A stretch of 51,095 bases of DNA from Prolixibacteraceae bacterium (GTDB lineage Bacteria > Bacteroidota > Bacteroidia > Bacteroidales > Prolixibacteraceae). Shown here piece after piece: positions 1 through 7,701 of the stretch. The stretch lies in contig JAIBEZ010000078.1 in assembly GCA_019459485.1 (NCBI GenBank), positions 1 to 51,095 of the forward strand. The letters are read 5' to 3'. Position 1 is the first letter of the stretch; every line of letters begins with the position of its first letter. The notes below the pieces were generated by a model. The model was not told the DNA's origin, did not search any database, and saw nothing but the letters and a program-made list of their open reading frames with translations. A program made the position numbers and the translations under genes.

Positions 1-565
1 GCGCATTTTCAGCAGTTTCCAACTTGCCTTCGTACTTATCCGAAACGGCATCGCCCCACGAACCGGAACCAAAATCTTTGTTCCAGCCGCTCATTCCCCA
101 ACGCATGGCATACACATTTCCGTAGCCCATTAAACGCAAAAGCGAGGTAGCATAGCTCGAAGTTTGTCCCGACTTGCAAACCATTACTATTTTATCGAAT
201 TCGAAAGGCTTGATAACATTGGAAAAATAATCGGGAATTTCGGTAAACTCTACATTCACCGCACCTTTAATGTGTCCTTTTGCAAAAGCTTCCGGAGTTC
301 TTATATCAATAATTTTAATGTTTCCTGAAAGTTCCTCATTAACCGAAGACGCTTTTATCAGCGAAGGGAAATTTCGTCCATTCACATAATCACCCGATTC
401 TTCCAGGTATTTCAGCAACTTGTGCGCTTCATCGTTTATTTCAACAGTTGCAGATTTGCTCACTGTTTCAACCGCTGATTCCGCAGGTTTGGGTTTATTT
501 CCTCCTGAACAGGATATCAGAACCGACAGCAGGATTAACGCAATGATTTGATTGATCGTTCTCAT
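1..565 (-). CDS. Rhodanese-domain lipoprotein (3' end outside window)
   Basis: The reading frame starts at the ATG complementary to 563-565 and runs off the left edge, so the C-terminus is missing. The N-terminus is a lipoprotein signal: a short charged start, a hydrophobic stretch and a lipobox ending LISC. A linker of about 25 residues follows, then a rhodanese fold with the typical IIDIRTPEAFAKGHIKGAVN segment and an active-site loop starting CKSGQTS, whose Cys would carry the persulfide. It is probably an envelope-anchored sulfurtransferase or a rhodanese-like binding protein; the substrate cannot be told. It lies 68 bp downstream of the start of no other gene on this strand: the next upstream gene (another lipoprotein) ends 12 bp before it, so the two may be cotranscribed. 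Confidence 0.85.
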   Translation of the reverse strand, partial: MRTINQIIALILLSVLISCSGGNKPKPAESAVETVSKSATVEINDEAHKLLKYLEESGDYVNGRNFPSLIKASSVNEELSGNIKIIDIRTPEAFAKGHIKGAVNVEFTEIPDYFSNVIKPFEFDKIVMVCKSGQTSSYATSLLRLMGYGNVYAMRWGMSGWNKDFGSGSWGDAVSDKYEGKLETAENA

Positions 566-577
566 TTATAAAAGATA

Positions 578-1633
578 TTATCCTTTTTTCACCACCAAAA
601 CTTCATCCTTGTCGTACTGAACTGTTTCAATTCTGCGACCTTGTTCATCGTATTTATAAACTGTAATCGCTACTCCGTCAGCCGGATTATTGGCGATACT
701 TTTGTCTTTGTCCATCGAAATCCGTTTTACCAAAGCGCCATGTTCGTCGTACTCCGATTTGATTACCGGTAAACTTTTTCCACCAAGGAATTCGTTGTCC
801 TGATCAAACTGGATCGTTTCAACCGTGTAGCCATTTGCGTCAACTGTATTCGTCCTTTTGGCCCAACCCCAGTATAAATTTGAAAGTTGTCCGGAAGCAT
901 TGTGAACCGAAAAATTCAGCAAATCACCATTTTCATTGTTTTCGAATAAAAAGTAAGAAACGCCAATGTCGCCGCAGTTTTCAGCAGTGCAATTGTATAA
1001 GGTATCGCCCTTATAATTAGCCATCCGGGTTACAAACCCATTTACATCATATGAAAAACGCAGTTCATAAAACGGGCAGAATTCATTCATAACGACTTCT
1101 TCTCCTGCCAGATTATAGCGTAATTCCTGAATCATTCCATCAGCAAGCTTGCTCCATTTGAAGTTATGAACTTTGTTCCTGTTCTCAATTGGTGCTCCAT
1201 TTTCATCTAAAAAACGCAGGGCAATCCTCATTCCTGATTCGTCGACCGTATATTCAAAGGCTGAAGCCCCGGCATTTTTAGCTGGTTCACCTTTTTCATT
1301 GAAGAAATGTTTGATCTGTTTATCGCCCTCATAAGTATAGGCAACTTTTGCAGCGCCCATTGACGAATAATCGAGCAATACACCGTTCCGGTTGTATTCA
1401 ATCGAAGCCAGTTGGCCGTTTTCACTGGTTGTAAACTTGTAATTATTAATGGTTTTAGCCTCCTCCGCAGTGAGCGGATGTGTACCTTTTTCGTTATCCC
1501 AAGGCGTTTCGCTGAACAGAATACCACGATAATATTTTACATTGCTATCGGCCTCAGTTTTAGCCGGTTTCTGATTACATGCGCTGAATACCAATGCAAT
1601 TAATGCGAATAAAATAAATTTGTTGAATTTCAT
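578..1633 (-). CDS. Lipoprotein with YD-like repeats, function unknown
   Basis: I take the start at 1633 (MKFNKFILFALIALVFSAC), which gives a clean lipoprotein signal with the lipobox Cys at residue 19; an in-frame ATG 18 codons upstream would bury the signal. The mature part is built of repeating segments of the kind Y-x-YDE-x-G and FDxNGFVTRM, with an aromatic residue, an acidic turn and a glycine, reminiscent of YD/RHS-type or MORN-like beta repeats found in Bacteroidota surface lipoproteins. There is no catalytic motif that I recognise. It sits 12 bp upstream of the rhodanese lipoprotein gene on the same strand, so a shared operon is likely. Function is not assigned. Confidence 0.75.
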   Translation of the reverse strand: MKFNKFILFALIALVFSACNQKPAKTEADSNVKYYRGILFSETPWDNEKGTHPLTAEEAKTINNYKFTTSENGQLASIEYNRNGVLLDYSSMGAAKVAYTYEGDKQIKHFFNEKGEPAKNAGASAFEYTVDESGMRIALRFLDENGAPIENRNKVHNFKWSKLADGMIQELRYNLAGEEVVMNEFCPFYELRFSYDVNGFVTRMANYKGDTLYNCTAENCGDIGVSYFLFENNENGDLLNFSVHNASGQLSNLYWGWAKRTNTVDANGYTVETIQFDQDNEFLGGKSLPVIKSEYDEHGALVKRISMDKDKSIANNPADGVAITVYKYDEQGRRIETVQYDKDEVLVVKKG

Positions 1634-1787
1634 TTTTTTAATGTATTTATGATTATTAAAACTTACCGTATAACTTGAAATAAACACCGACTTTGCAGGA
1701 ATGTTTAAATGACAAACTTTTCAGTTAATTTTTCACACTAATAAAACAAGGAACATACACAGTAATATTACGTATCTACTGAAAAAA

Positions 1788-2237
1788 ATGAAATACATCA
1801 CTCTCACCATCCTGCTCTTTTTCGCCTCATTTAGCCTAATGGCTCAGGGGAAAATACTTCCTGCAGAACTAAAGTACCGAAATTCGATTAATGCATATAT
1901 TGGATTGATTGAACTCAATTTCAACTACGAACGAAATCTACTTCAACATGCTCATTCCTATACAAATATCAGGGCAGGATATGGCTACTGGACAAATTTG
2001 CAGTTAGAGGGTGCCTGCATTGAAGCTGTTGGTGTTCATGTTTTAGGCAGGAAGAATTCTCATCCTGAGTTTAACCTTGGAGTTAAATATATTATTGACA
2101 AAGCAGATAAAGATGATGCTTTTGTACCACTGGCGTATGCCGGTTACAGATTTGAGGAACCTGAGGGCAGATTTATTTTCAGGCTTGGACTTACGATCCC
2201 TTCCATTTTTAATTTAGGCTTGGGATGGAAATTTTAA
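1788..2237 (+). CDS. Small secreted barrel-like envelope protein, hypothetical
   Basis: 149 residues. Residues 1-20 form a Sec signal peptide ending LMAQ, which fits signal peptidase I cleavage. The rest has alternating polar and hydrophobic stretches with many aromatic residues and ends in WKF, a terminal aromatic pattern seen in outer-membrane beta-barrel proteins; segments such as NIRAGYGYW and AYAGYRF look like barrel strands. The protein is short for a full barrel (about 8 strands at most). I do not recognise a family. It is a single gene, transcribed away from the lipoprotein pair, and is followed 20 bp later by a clear terminator. Confidence 0.65.
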   Translation: MKYITLTILLFFASFSLMAQGKILPAELKYRNSINAYIGLIELNFNYERNLLQHAHSYTNIRAGYGYWTNLQLEGACIEAVGVHVLGRKNSHPEFNLGVKYIIDKADKDDAFVPLAYAGYRFEEPEGRFIFRLGLTIPSIFNLGLGWKF

Positions 2238-2256
2238 TTCGACAACATTAATAAAT

Positions 2257-2290
2257 AAAAAAAGTCCCTGAAATTCAAGGACTTTTTTTT
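2257..2290. terminator. Bidirectional intrinsic terminator
   Basis: The stem GTCCCTG/CAAGGAC (one C-A mismatch) has a 5-nt loop and is flanked by seven A on the left and eight T on the right, so it can stop the barrel-like gene on + and read-through from the tRNA gene on -. Confidence 0.8.
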
Positions 2291-2298
2291 ATTATCGG

Positions 2299-2372
2299 CG
2301 GTGCGGACGGGACTCGAACCCGCGACCCACGGCGTGACAGGCCGTTATTCTAACCAACTGAACTACCGCACC
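2299..2372 (-). tRNA. tRNA-Asp (anticodon GTC)
   Basis: On the minus strand a full cloverleaf can be drawn: acceptor stem GGTGCGG/CCGCACC, D-arm with AGTTCAGTTGG, anticodon loop CTGTCAC with anticodon GTC complementary to 2336-2338, and T-arm CGGGTTCGAGTCCCG. The discriminator base is G. The 3' CCA is not encoded (CCG follows the acceptor stem), so it would be added after transcription. Confidence 0.96.
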
Positions 2373-2585
2373 AATATTCTGTTTTGAACCTGATTCTTTC
2401 AAATTTAGATCCTGTTTTTCAAAACTTACAACACATTTTTAAAGAACTAACCTCCTGAAATCCGTTTCTGAAAAGGCTTTGCAAATATAGCCTTTCTTTT
2501 TTTTCCTGCAATAGGGCAAATTAAAATAATCAAAGTTAAAACAACATCTTTTCATCAAAGCATAATAATCTGACTATCAGCACAT

Positions 2586-3509
2586 CTATTCTATTACATC
2601 TGAGAAAACAAAATTCGACTTCATAAGTTTTTTTTCGCCTTGCCAGCTGTATGCCAACAATTTACCGGTACGTGCCACGCATGAATCAACACAACAAAGA
2701 TTTTCGGCCATTATTCCGCAACACTGATTTAAACAGTAATGTCCGAAGAAAACAATCGGATCGTTTGCCGGATATGGCTTCCTGATTTGAATAATTTGAT
2801 TGGGTATTGTATAGGCCGGAAGTTCAAATCTGCTTTCAAGAGAAATTTCCCTGAAAGTTTTTCCTTCCGGATTTTCCCACCACTTCATACGAAACGAACG
2901 GTGAGGCCGTCCTTCATCATCAAAAACCAACAAATCTTTGGGTAACTGAAAATCAATTCCCTTGCATGTTTCCCAAAAACTTTCTGAAAATTTAGTGACG
3001 TTCAACGCAATTTCCCTCAACAATGGTTTCGAAAGTTTCGCTTCTGTGATTGAATTTTTAAGCAGTTGAATATTTTGATCATCCCAACAGGCATGAGCCA
3101 CCCGGATGTCGCCAAAATCGAGAAACATTGGCAAAGTTCGCATCCATTTTAAGTGACTTTTAAATTCGTCTCTGAAATTTACAAACTCTTCGAGTGTTTG
3201 ATTTATCTGAAGCTGATATTTTGGTATCCGTTTTTTATAATACTTTCCCTCGTTATCGCGCAAATAATAAAGTACAGCATACATTTCATGGTTCCCAAGT
3301 ACGGCATGCGCAGTGCCGCTCTCAACCATTTTGCGGATTATATTTATGGTTTCCCTGATTTTTGGACCACGATTAATGAAATCCCCAACAAATACAGCCT
3401 TTCTGGTCGGATGTGCATAGCAACCATCTTTCAGTTGATAAGCTAATTTCTTCAGTAAATTCTTAAGCTGATCGGCATGACCATGAACATCTCCAATAAT
3501 ATCGTACAT
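2586..3509 (-). CDS. Metallophosphoesterase, PP1/ApaH-like
   Basis: 307 residues of the calcineurin-like phosphatase superfamily. The metal-binding motifs appear in order near the N-terminus: GDVHG (residues 6-10), GDFINRGP (about 42-49, in place of the usual GDYVDRGP) and GNHE (about 73-76); later His residues in VAHACWDD and FFGHYC complete the site. The family includes symmetrical Ap4A hydrolases and bacterial PP1-like protein phosphatases; the length and the D-to-N change in GDxxDRG leave the substrate open. It is cytoplasmic, with no signal peptide. The ATG lies 2 bp beyond a strong terminator of the upstream symporter gene, so its promoter must overlap that hairpin or lie inside the upstream gene. 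Confidence 0.85.
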   Translation of the reverse strand: MYDIIGDVHGHADQLKNLLKKLAYQLKDGCYAHPTRKAVFVGDFINRGPKIRETINIIRKMVESGTAHAVLGNHEMYAVLYYLRDNEGKYYKKRIPKYQLQINQTLEEFVNFRDEFKSHLKWMRTLPMFLDFGDIRVAHACWDDQNIQLLKNSITEAKLSKPLLREIALNVTKFSESFWETCKGIDFQLPKDLLVFDDEGRPHRSFRMKWWENPEGKTFREISLESRFELPAYTIPNQIIQIRKPYPANDPIVFFGHYCLNQCCGIMAENLCCVDSCVARTGKLLAYSWQGEKKLMKSNFVFSDVIE

Positions 3510-3510
3510 A

Positions 3511-3544
3511 CAAAAATTGCCCGAATGGTTTATTCGGGCAATTT
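3511..3544 (-). terminator. Intrinsic terminator of the SGLT-type symporter gene
   Basis: A perfect 13-bp stem (AAATTGCCCGAAT at 3514-3526 against 3532-3544) with a 5-nt loop, followed on the minus strand by a T run ending at 3512. It lies between the symporter stop and the phosphoesterase start. Confidence 0.85.
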
Positions 3545-3602
3545 AAAGATTTTTTTACGAAATATGTTTCAAGCTTAAAATAAACTTGGGTTAGGTTTTT
3601 TC

Positions 3603-5348
3603 CTACCAGAAATATGCATAGAACAAAGCACACAGAACCACTACGCCGAGAGAGGCAATAACATCCCACTTGTTCCAACTATTCCTGATAAGGGTTTTGT
3701 AGTCGCCTGTGAAGGTGATAAACTCAATCTGTTGAGCGGTTGGTTTTTTAGTAAAGAACGATACTACAACCATAAACAACATGATGAAGGCAAGAAGCCA
3801 TATCTCAAAGATAAGCCAATTCGTATGCCAGAACCAAGTGGTGGATTCCCAGTACCAGCCAGTCATTACGTCTTTACCTGTATTTGTAAAGATGTTGGTC
3901 ATCAAGCGTACCATACCAATAAGAAAGCCAACGATTAAACCAGCTTCACCTGCCTTGGGTGTAATTCTCTTGGAAAATATACCCATTACGAATACGGCGA
4001 CCATTGCAGGAGCGAGCAGCGATTGAATGCCTTGCAGATAGCTGTAAAGGCTACCGAGACTCATCATGACAGGTATCCATACAATACCGAGTATCACTAC
4101 AACAATTGTTGCAATACGGCCTACCAAAACGTATCTGGCCTCGCTTTTGCCTTTGAACATTGGCTTATAAAAGTCTTCGGTGTACAATGTGGCGCAAGAG
4201 TTGAAGAATGCCGCCAAAGAAGCAACCAATGCAGATATAAAGCCAATGGTAACAATACCTTTCACACCAGCAGGCAATACAAACTTAACCATTGAGCCAA
4301 AGGCAGTATCAGGGTTGTCTAACGCAAATCCGCTTTCAGGACGTGCTGCCAATGCGGCGGCTACCATACCTGGGATCAGGAACATAAATACAGGCAACAA
4401 TTTGAAATAACCGGCTGCGATAGTACCTCTTCGGGCACGCATCATCACTACGTCGCTCGACTCGCCTTTTCGTTGTCCGAGTACACGTTGAACGATGTGC
4501 TGGTCGGTAGCCCAATACCAAAAGCCGATAATTGAGGCTCCGAGAAATACCCAAAAGCCAGGATACTCATCATAAAACGGGTCGCCTGTCTCAAGGTGGA
4601 ACATATGGTTTGTACCATAAGCAACGCCGTCAGCTCCTACGTTTAGTGTTTTGGAATAGTCAATCATTGCAGTCCAACCGTCAGCAATGCTGCCGTTTCC
4701 GAGTGCTGACAATCCAAGGAAAAGCACGAGAAATGAACCAATAATAAGTATAGGCGTTTGAATTGCCGACAGGGTCATCACGCCTTTCATGCCGCCCAAA
4801 ACGGTAAAAATACCTGTTAACACGATCAGGCCAATAGCTCCGTACCAGAAAGGCAAGCCAAGAAGGCTCTCCATGAAGATACCCCCGGTAAAGGCTGTTA
4901 CACTCACTTTGGTTAACACATAAGCGATAAGTGTGATAATCGACAGCCACGAACCAGTAGCAGGTGTGTAGCGATTTTTGAGAAAGTCGGGCATTGTGAT
5001 GATTTTCCCCAACTTAATGTTCATCAATTGATAGAACGGCACAAAGAGCCAGCCAAGGATGAGTATCATCCAGCCTTGCATCTCCCAGTGCGCCATGCCT
5101 ACACCTGCTTTTGCTCCTGTGCCGGCAAGCCCTACGAGATGTTCAGAGCCAATGTTTGCAGCAAAGATAGCCGCACCAATGATATACCATGGCTCGCCTT
5201 TACCGAACAGATAGTCTTCACTGTTGGCGCCTTTCTGTAAACGTTTGTCTTTTTGTACCGAACGCCATACAGCCCAAGAAACAGCCAAAATCCCGATCGT
5301 CATAATTGCCCAGTCGAGCCAAATAAATTCATGTGAGTTCCAATTCAT
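3603..5348 (-). CDS. Sodium:solute symporter, SGLT (sugar) type
   Basis: 581 residues and about 14 hydrophobic segments, the size and layout of vSGLT-like sodium/galactose or sodium/glucose cotransporters of the SSS family. The N-terminal part carries the family pattern FGKGEPWYIIGAAIFAANIG followed by SEHLVGLAG, the TM1 region that lines sodium and substrate sites. Its position, 27 bp downstream of a Nudix-type regulator and next to galK, galT and a FucP-type permease, points to a hexose substrate, most simply galactose or glucose; this is inference from context. Transcription probably starts with the regulator gene, making a regulator-transporter pair. It is closed by the terminator at 3511-3544. 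Confidence 0.88.
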   Translation of the reverse strand: MNWNSHEFIWLDWAIMTIGILAVSWAVWRSVQKDKRLQKGANSEDYLFGKGEPWYIIGAAIFAANIGSEHLVGLAGTGAKAGVGMAHWEMQGWMILILGWLFVPFYQLMNIKLGKIITMPDFLKNRYTPATGSWLSIITLIAYVLTKVSVTAFTGGIFMESLLGLPFWYGAIGLIVLTGIFTVLGGMKGVMTLSAIQTPILIIGSFLVLFLGLSALGNGSIADGWTAMIDYSKTLNVGADGVAYGTNHMFHLETGDPFYDEYPGFWVFLGASIIGFWYWATDQHIVQRVLGQRKGESSDVVMMRARRGTIAAGYFKLLPVFMFLIPGMVAAALAARPESGFALDNPDTAFGSMVKFVLPAGVKGIVTIGFISALVASLAAFFNSCATLYTEDFYKPMFKGKSEARYVLVGRIATIVVVILGIVWIPVMMSLGSLYSYLQGIQSLLAPAMVAVFVMGIFSKRITPKAGEAGLIVGFLIGMVRLMTNIFTNTGKDVMTGWYWESTTWFWHTNWLIFEIWLLAFIMLFMVVVSFFTKKPTAQQIEFITFTGDYKTLIRNSWNKWDVIASLGVVVLCALFYAYFW

Positions 5349-5375
5349 AGTTTTTATAGATTAGATTATAATAGT

Positions 5376-6056
5376 TTAAAATTTAGCTATCCGATTGACA
5401 TCCATATCTCCGATATTGGCTTTCACCTTGTAATAAAAAGCTCCTTTGCGCGATTCCGAAACATCTTTTTCACTTAACTTTTCAAGTACTCCAAGCGACA
5501 AAATCTTTTTTCTGAAATTCCCCGGGTCAAATTCATGCTGAAAAATAGCCTCGTACAATTTCCGCAACTGAATAAGGGTAAACATTTCGGGCAATAATTC
5601 GCTTCCGCAAAGGCTGTATCCGGCCCTTTGCTGAAGTTTCACCAAAGCTTTTCCCAACATTTCCTGATGGTCGAAAATCAGGTTTGGAAGCTTTCTGATT
5701 GGTATCCAATAGGCTCCATTCTCTTTCACTTTTTCTTCATCATGCAAATCAATCCGGATTAATGCGTAATAAGCCAAACTGATAACCCTCGCTTCAGGAT
5801 CACGATTTGGTTCGGAAAAAGAAGCAACCTGTTCTAAAAAAATCTGCTCAAGTCCGGTTGTTTGTTTCAGGATACGTGCTGCGGCTTCATCAGCAGATTC
5901 GTTGTCCTGAACAAATCCACCCAACAACGACCAGTTGCCTTTGTATGGCTCGAAACTACGGGGATAAAGCAATAATTTTATTTCTTCGTCCTGATAACCC
6001 AGTATCACACAATCAACTGCAACGTAATGCTGCGGATGTATTTTGTACAATTCCAT
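5376..6056 (-). CDS. Nudix-fold transcriptional regulator (AraR/NrtR type)
   Basis: 226 residues: a Nudix fold (about 8-140) followed by a winged-helix-like region (about 150-225). The Nudix box at 47-69 keeps the glycines and the first Glu (E53) but reads RILKQTTG where hydrolases have REUXEEXG, so all three metal-binding glutamates of the REXXEE core are gone. Loss of catalysis with a C-terminal wing is the hallmark of Nudix-derived sugar regulators known from Bacteroidetes (AraR) and of NrtR. It precedes the SGLT-type symporter by 27 bp and likely controls it. The upstream 260 bp holds two palindromes (6088-6112, 6192-6235) that may be its operators. The ligand is unknown; a hexose or a sugar phosphate is plausible. 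Confidence 0.85.
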   Translation of the reverse strand: MELYKIHPQHYVAVDCVILGYQDEEIKLLLYPRSFEPYKGNWSLLGGFVQDNESADEAAARILKQTTGLEQIFLEQVASFSEPNRDPEARVISLAYYALIRIDLHDEEKVKENGAYWIPIRKLPNLIFDHQEMLGKALVKLQQRAGYSLCGSELLPEMFTLIQLRKLYEAIFQHEFDPGNFRKKILSLGVLEKLSEKDVSESRKGAFYYKVKANIGDMDVNRIAKF

Positions 6057-6087
6057 AGAAAAGAATCAGTAATAATGTCGGCTAAAG

Positions 6088-6112
6088 TATAAAAGTATTT
6101 TTTACTTTTATA
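6088..6112. promoter_or_regulatory. Palindrome TATAAAAGT-N7-ACTTTTATA, candidate operator
   Basis: Perfect 9-bp arms separated by 7 bp, 32 bp upstream of the start of the Nudix-type regulator. The arm spacing (about 1.5 turns centre to centre) suits a dimeric winged-helix protein, so autoregulation is the simplest reading. Not tested. Confidence 0.45.
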
Positions 6113-6191
6113 AACCTGATTCAATAAAAAACTATTTCCTGTTGGAAAACATTTTTTGATACAAAACACTTTTCCTTTTCAACAGAATCAA

Positions 6192-6235
6192 TTCATTTCT
6201 GTTTTTCCTATTTTATACAGAAAAACAGAAATGAA
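6192..6235. repeat. Perfect 16-bp inverted repeat
   Basis: Arms TTCATTTCTGTTTTTC (6192-6207) and its exact complement (6220-6235) enclose a 12-nt loop. There is no T run on either side, so a terminator role is unlikely. It lies between the permease terminator and the Nudix regulator start and could be an operator or an mRNA leader structure. Confidence 0.6.
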
Positions 6236-6257
6236 GATTCAACAAGAAAATAAGCTA

Positions 6258-6292
6258 TAAAAAAATGGCAGTAGGAAAATCCCTACTGCCAT
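6258..6292 (-). terminator. Terminator of the galT-galK-permease operon
   Basis: A perfect 11-bp stem (ATGGCAGTAGG at 6265-6275 against 6282-6292) with a 6-nt loop and eight T on the minus strand. It ends the gal operon and separates it from the Nudix regulator unit. Confidence 0.88.
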
Positions 6293-6315
6293 TAATTAAA
6301 ATTCTTTAAAAATAT

Positions 6316-7608
6316 TTATTCTACAGAAATATTCTTGTTTACATTCTTACTTCCAACTAAAGCATAAAATAAAAGGTAAGCAAGACCAGCAACAATTACC
6401 CAGTAACTAGGCATATAACCAGCGATATCGGCTACCCATCCCTGAAGTGCAGGAAGAATTCCTCCACCGCAAACCATGACCATGAAAATTCCTGAAGCTG
6501 CTGCCAGATATTTTCCCAAACCTTCAACTGCAAGATTGAAAATACCACCCCACATAATTGAAGTACAAAGTCCAACTAATACAAGGAATGCAGCAGTGAT
6601 AGGCACTTCCAATAAACCGAATGAGGTTATACCATCAATACTTTTTAATACAGGCATTGAAACCTGTATAGAAGCTGGAGTAAACATAGCCAACAGCACA
6701 AGTACCAGACCTAGCCCAGATGCAAAGGTAAGCATCGTTTTACTTGACACCTTTGCTCCTATTGAAGCTCCAACCAAACGACCTATCAGCATCAGGAACC
6801 AATACGTACCTGCAACGAATCCTGCAGTAGTAGCATTCATTGGATTAGGAGTATTCGGATCAACAAGGAAATAATTCAAAACACCGGGAGTACCCACTTC
6901 AACACCAACATAAACGAAAATACCGACAGCACCTAAAATGAAATGACGGAACTTCAAGGCACCAGACATCAGGGTTCCCATTGGTTCAGAAGATTGCTCA
7001 GCGTGAGGTTCCGGAATGCTTACAAAATACAATACAACAAATACGATCGCGAATACAGCCATTGCTGCATACATGAAAGGGAAAATATCAGTAATTCTGG
7101 CTTTTGCAGCATCTCCAATTAAAATACCAACGATCATTGGTGTAGCAGTAGCCATTACTGAGTTGAAAGATCCTCCAACCTGAATCAGCTGATTACCTTT
7201 GTTACCACCACCGCCAAGCGTGTTAAGCATAGGATTAACAACGGTATTCAACAAACACATAGAAAAACCTGCCACAAATGCGCCTGCCAGATAAACGGCA
7301 AAAGCTGAATCCTGACTTGAATAGCCTGAAAGATATTGAATACCTACTCCAACAAATCCAACAGCAACAGCAATCAAGGCCGTTTTCTTGTAGCCTATTC
7401 TTTGGAGCAAAATCCCACTGGGAATACCCATTACTGCATAAGCAATAAAGTTGGCGGCATTCCCAAGAAGTCCCAAGAAATTAGTTACTGCAAATTGGCT
7501 TTTTAAAACGATACCCATCGGGGCTGCCAGGTTTGTTACGAACGAAATCATACCAAAAAGCATGATCATCATGATGATTGGCACGGTGTAATTTTTGTTT
7601 TGTGTCAT
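6316..7608 (-). CDS. Sugar MFS permease, FucP/GluP-like (FHS family)
   Basis: 430 residues with 12 predicted membrane helices. It resembles the fucose-galactose-glucose:proton symporters: an N-terminal half with GNAANFIAYAVMGIPSGILL and a central GGGGNKGNQLIQVGGSFNS, the segment following TM4 in FucP-type carriers. Substrate in this locus is most likely galactose or glucose, as the gene is the last of the galT-galK-permease operon and a strong terminator follows. It is the second sugar carrier in the locus (the other is the SGLT-type symporter), so uptake may be split between a proton-driven and a sodium-driven system. Confidence 0.87.
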   Translation of the reverse strand: MTQNKNYTVPIIMMIMLFGMISFVTNLAAPMGIVLKSQFAVTNFLGLLGNAANFIAYAVMGIPSGILLQRIGYKKTALIAVAVGFVGVGIQYLSGYSSQDSAFAVYLAGAFVAGFSMCLLNTVVNPMLNTLGGGGNKGNQLIQVGGSFNSVMATATPMIVGILIGDAAKARITDIFPFMYAAMAVFAIVFVVLYFVSIPEPHAEQSSEPMGTLMSGALKFRHFILGAVGIFVYVGVEVGTPGVLNYFLVDPNTPNPMNATTAGFVAGTYWFLMLIGRLVGASIGAKVSSKTMLTFASGLGLVLVLLAMFTPASIQVSMPVLKSIDGITSFGLLEVPITAAFLVLVGLCTSIMWGGIFNLAVEGLGKYLAAASGIFMVMVCGGGILPALQGWVADIAGYMPSYWVIVAGLAYLLFYALVGSKNVNKNISVE

Positions 7609-7701
7609 AATCTGAGCTAATTAGATTGTTAATTTATTAAGTTTATGTTTGTGTTGTACATTTAAATTTGAGTTCCCGAAAGTGCGAAAAATAAAATGCA
7701 T

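Noticed and set aside
1634-1687. Upstream ATG of the YD-like lipoprotein
   Set aside because: Adds 18 residues before a complete lipoprotein signal peptide; the downstream ATG is preferred.
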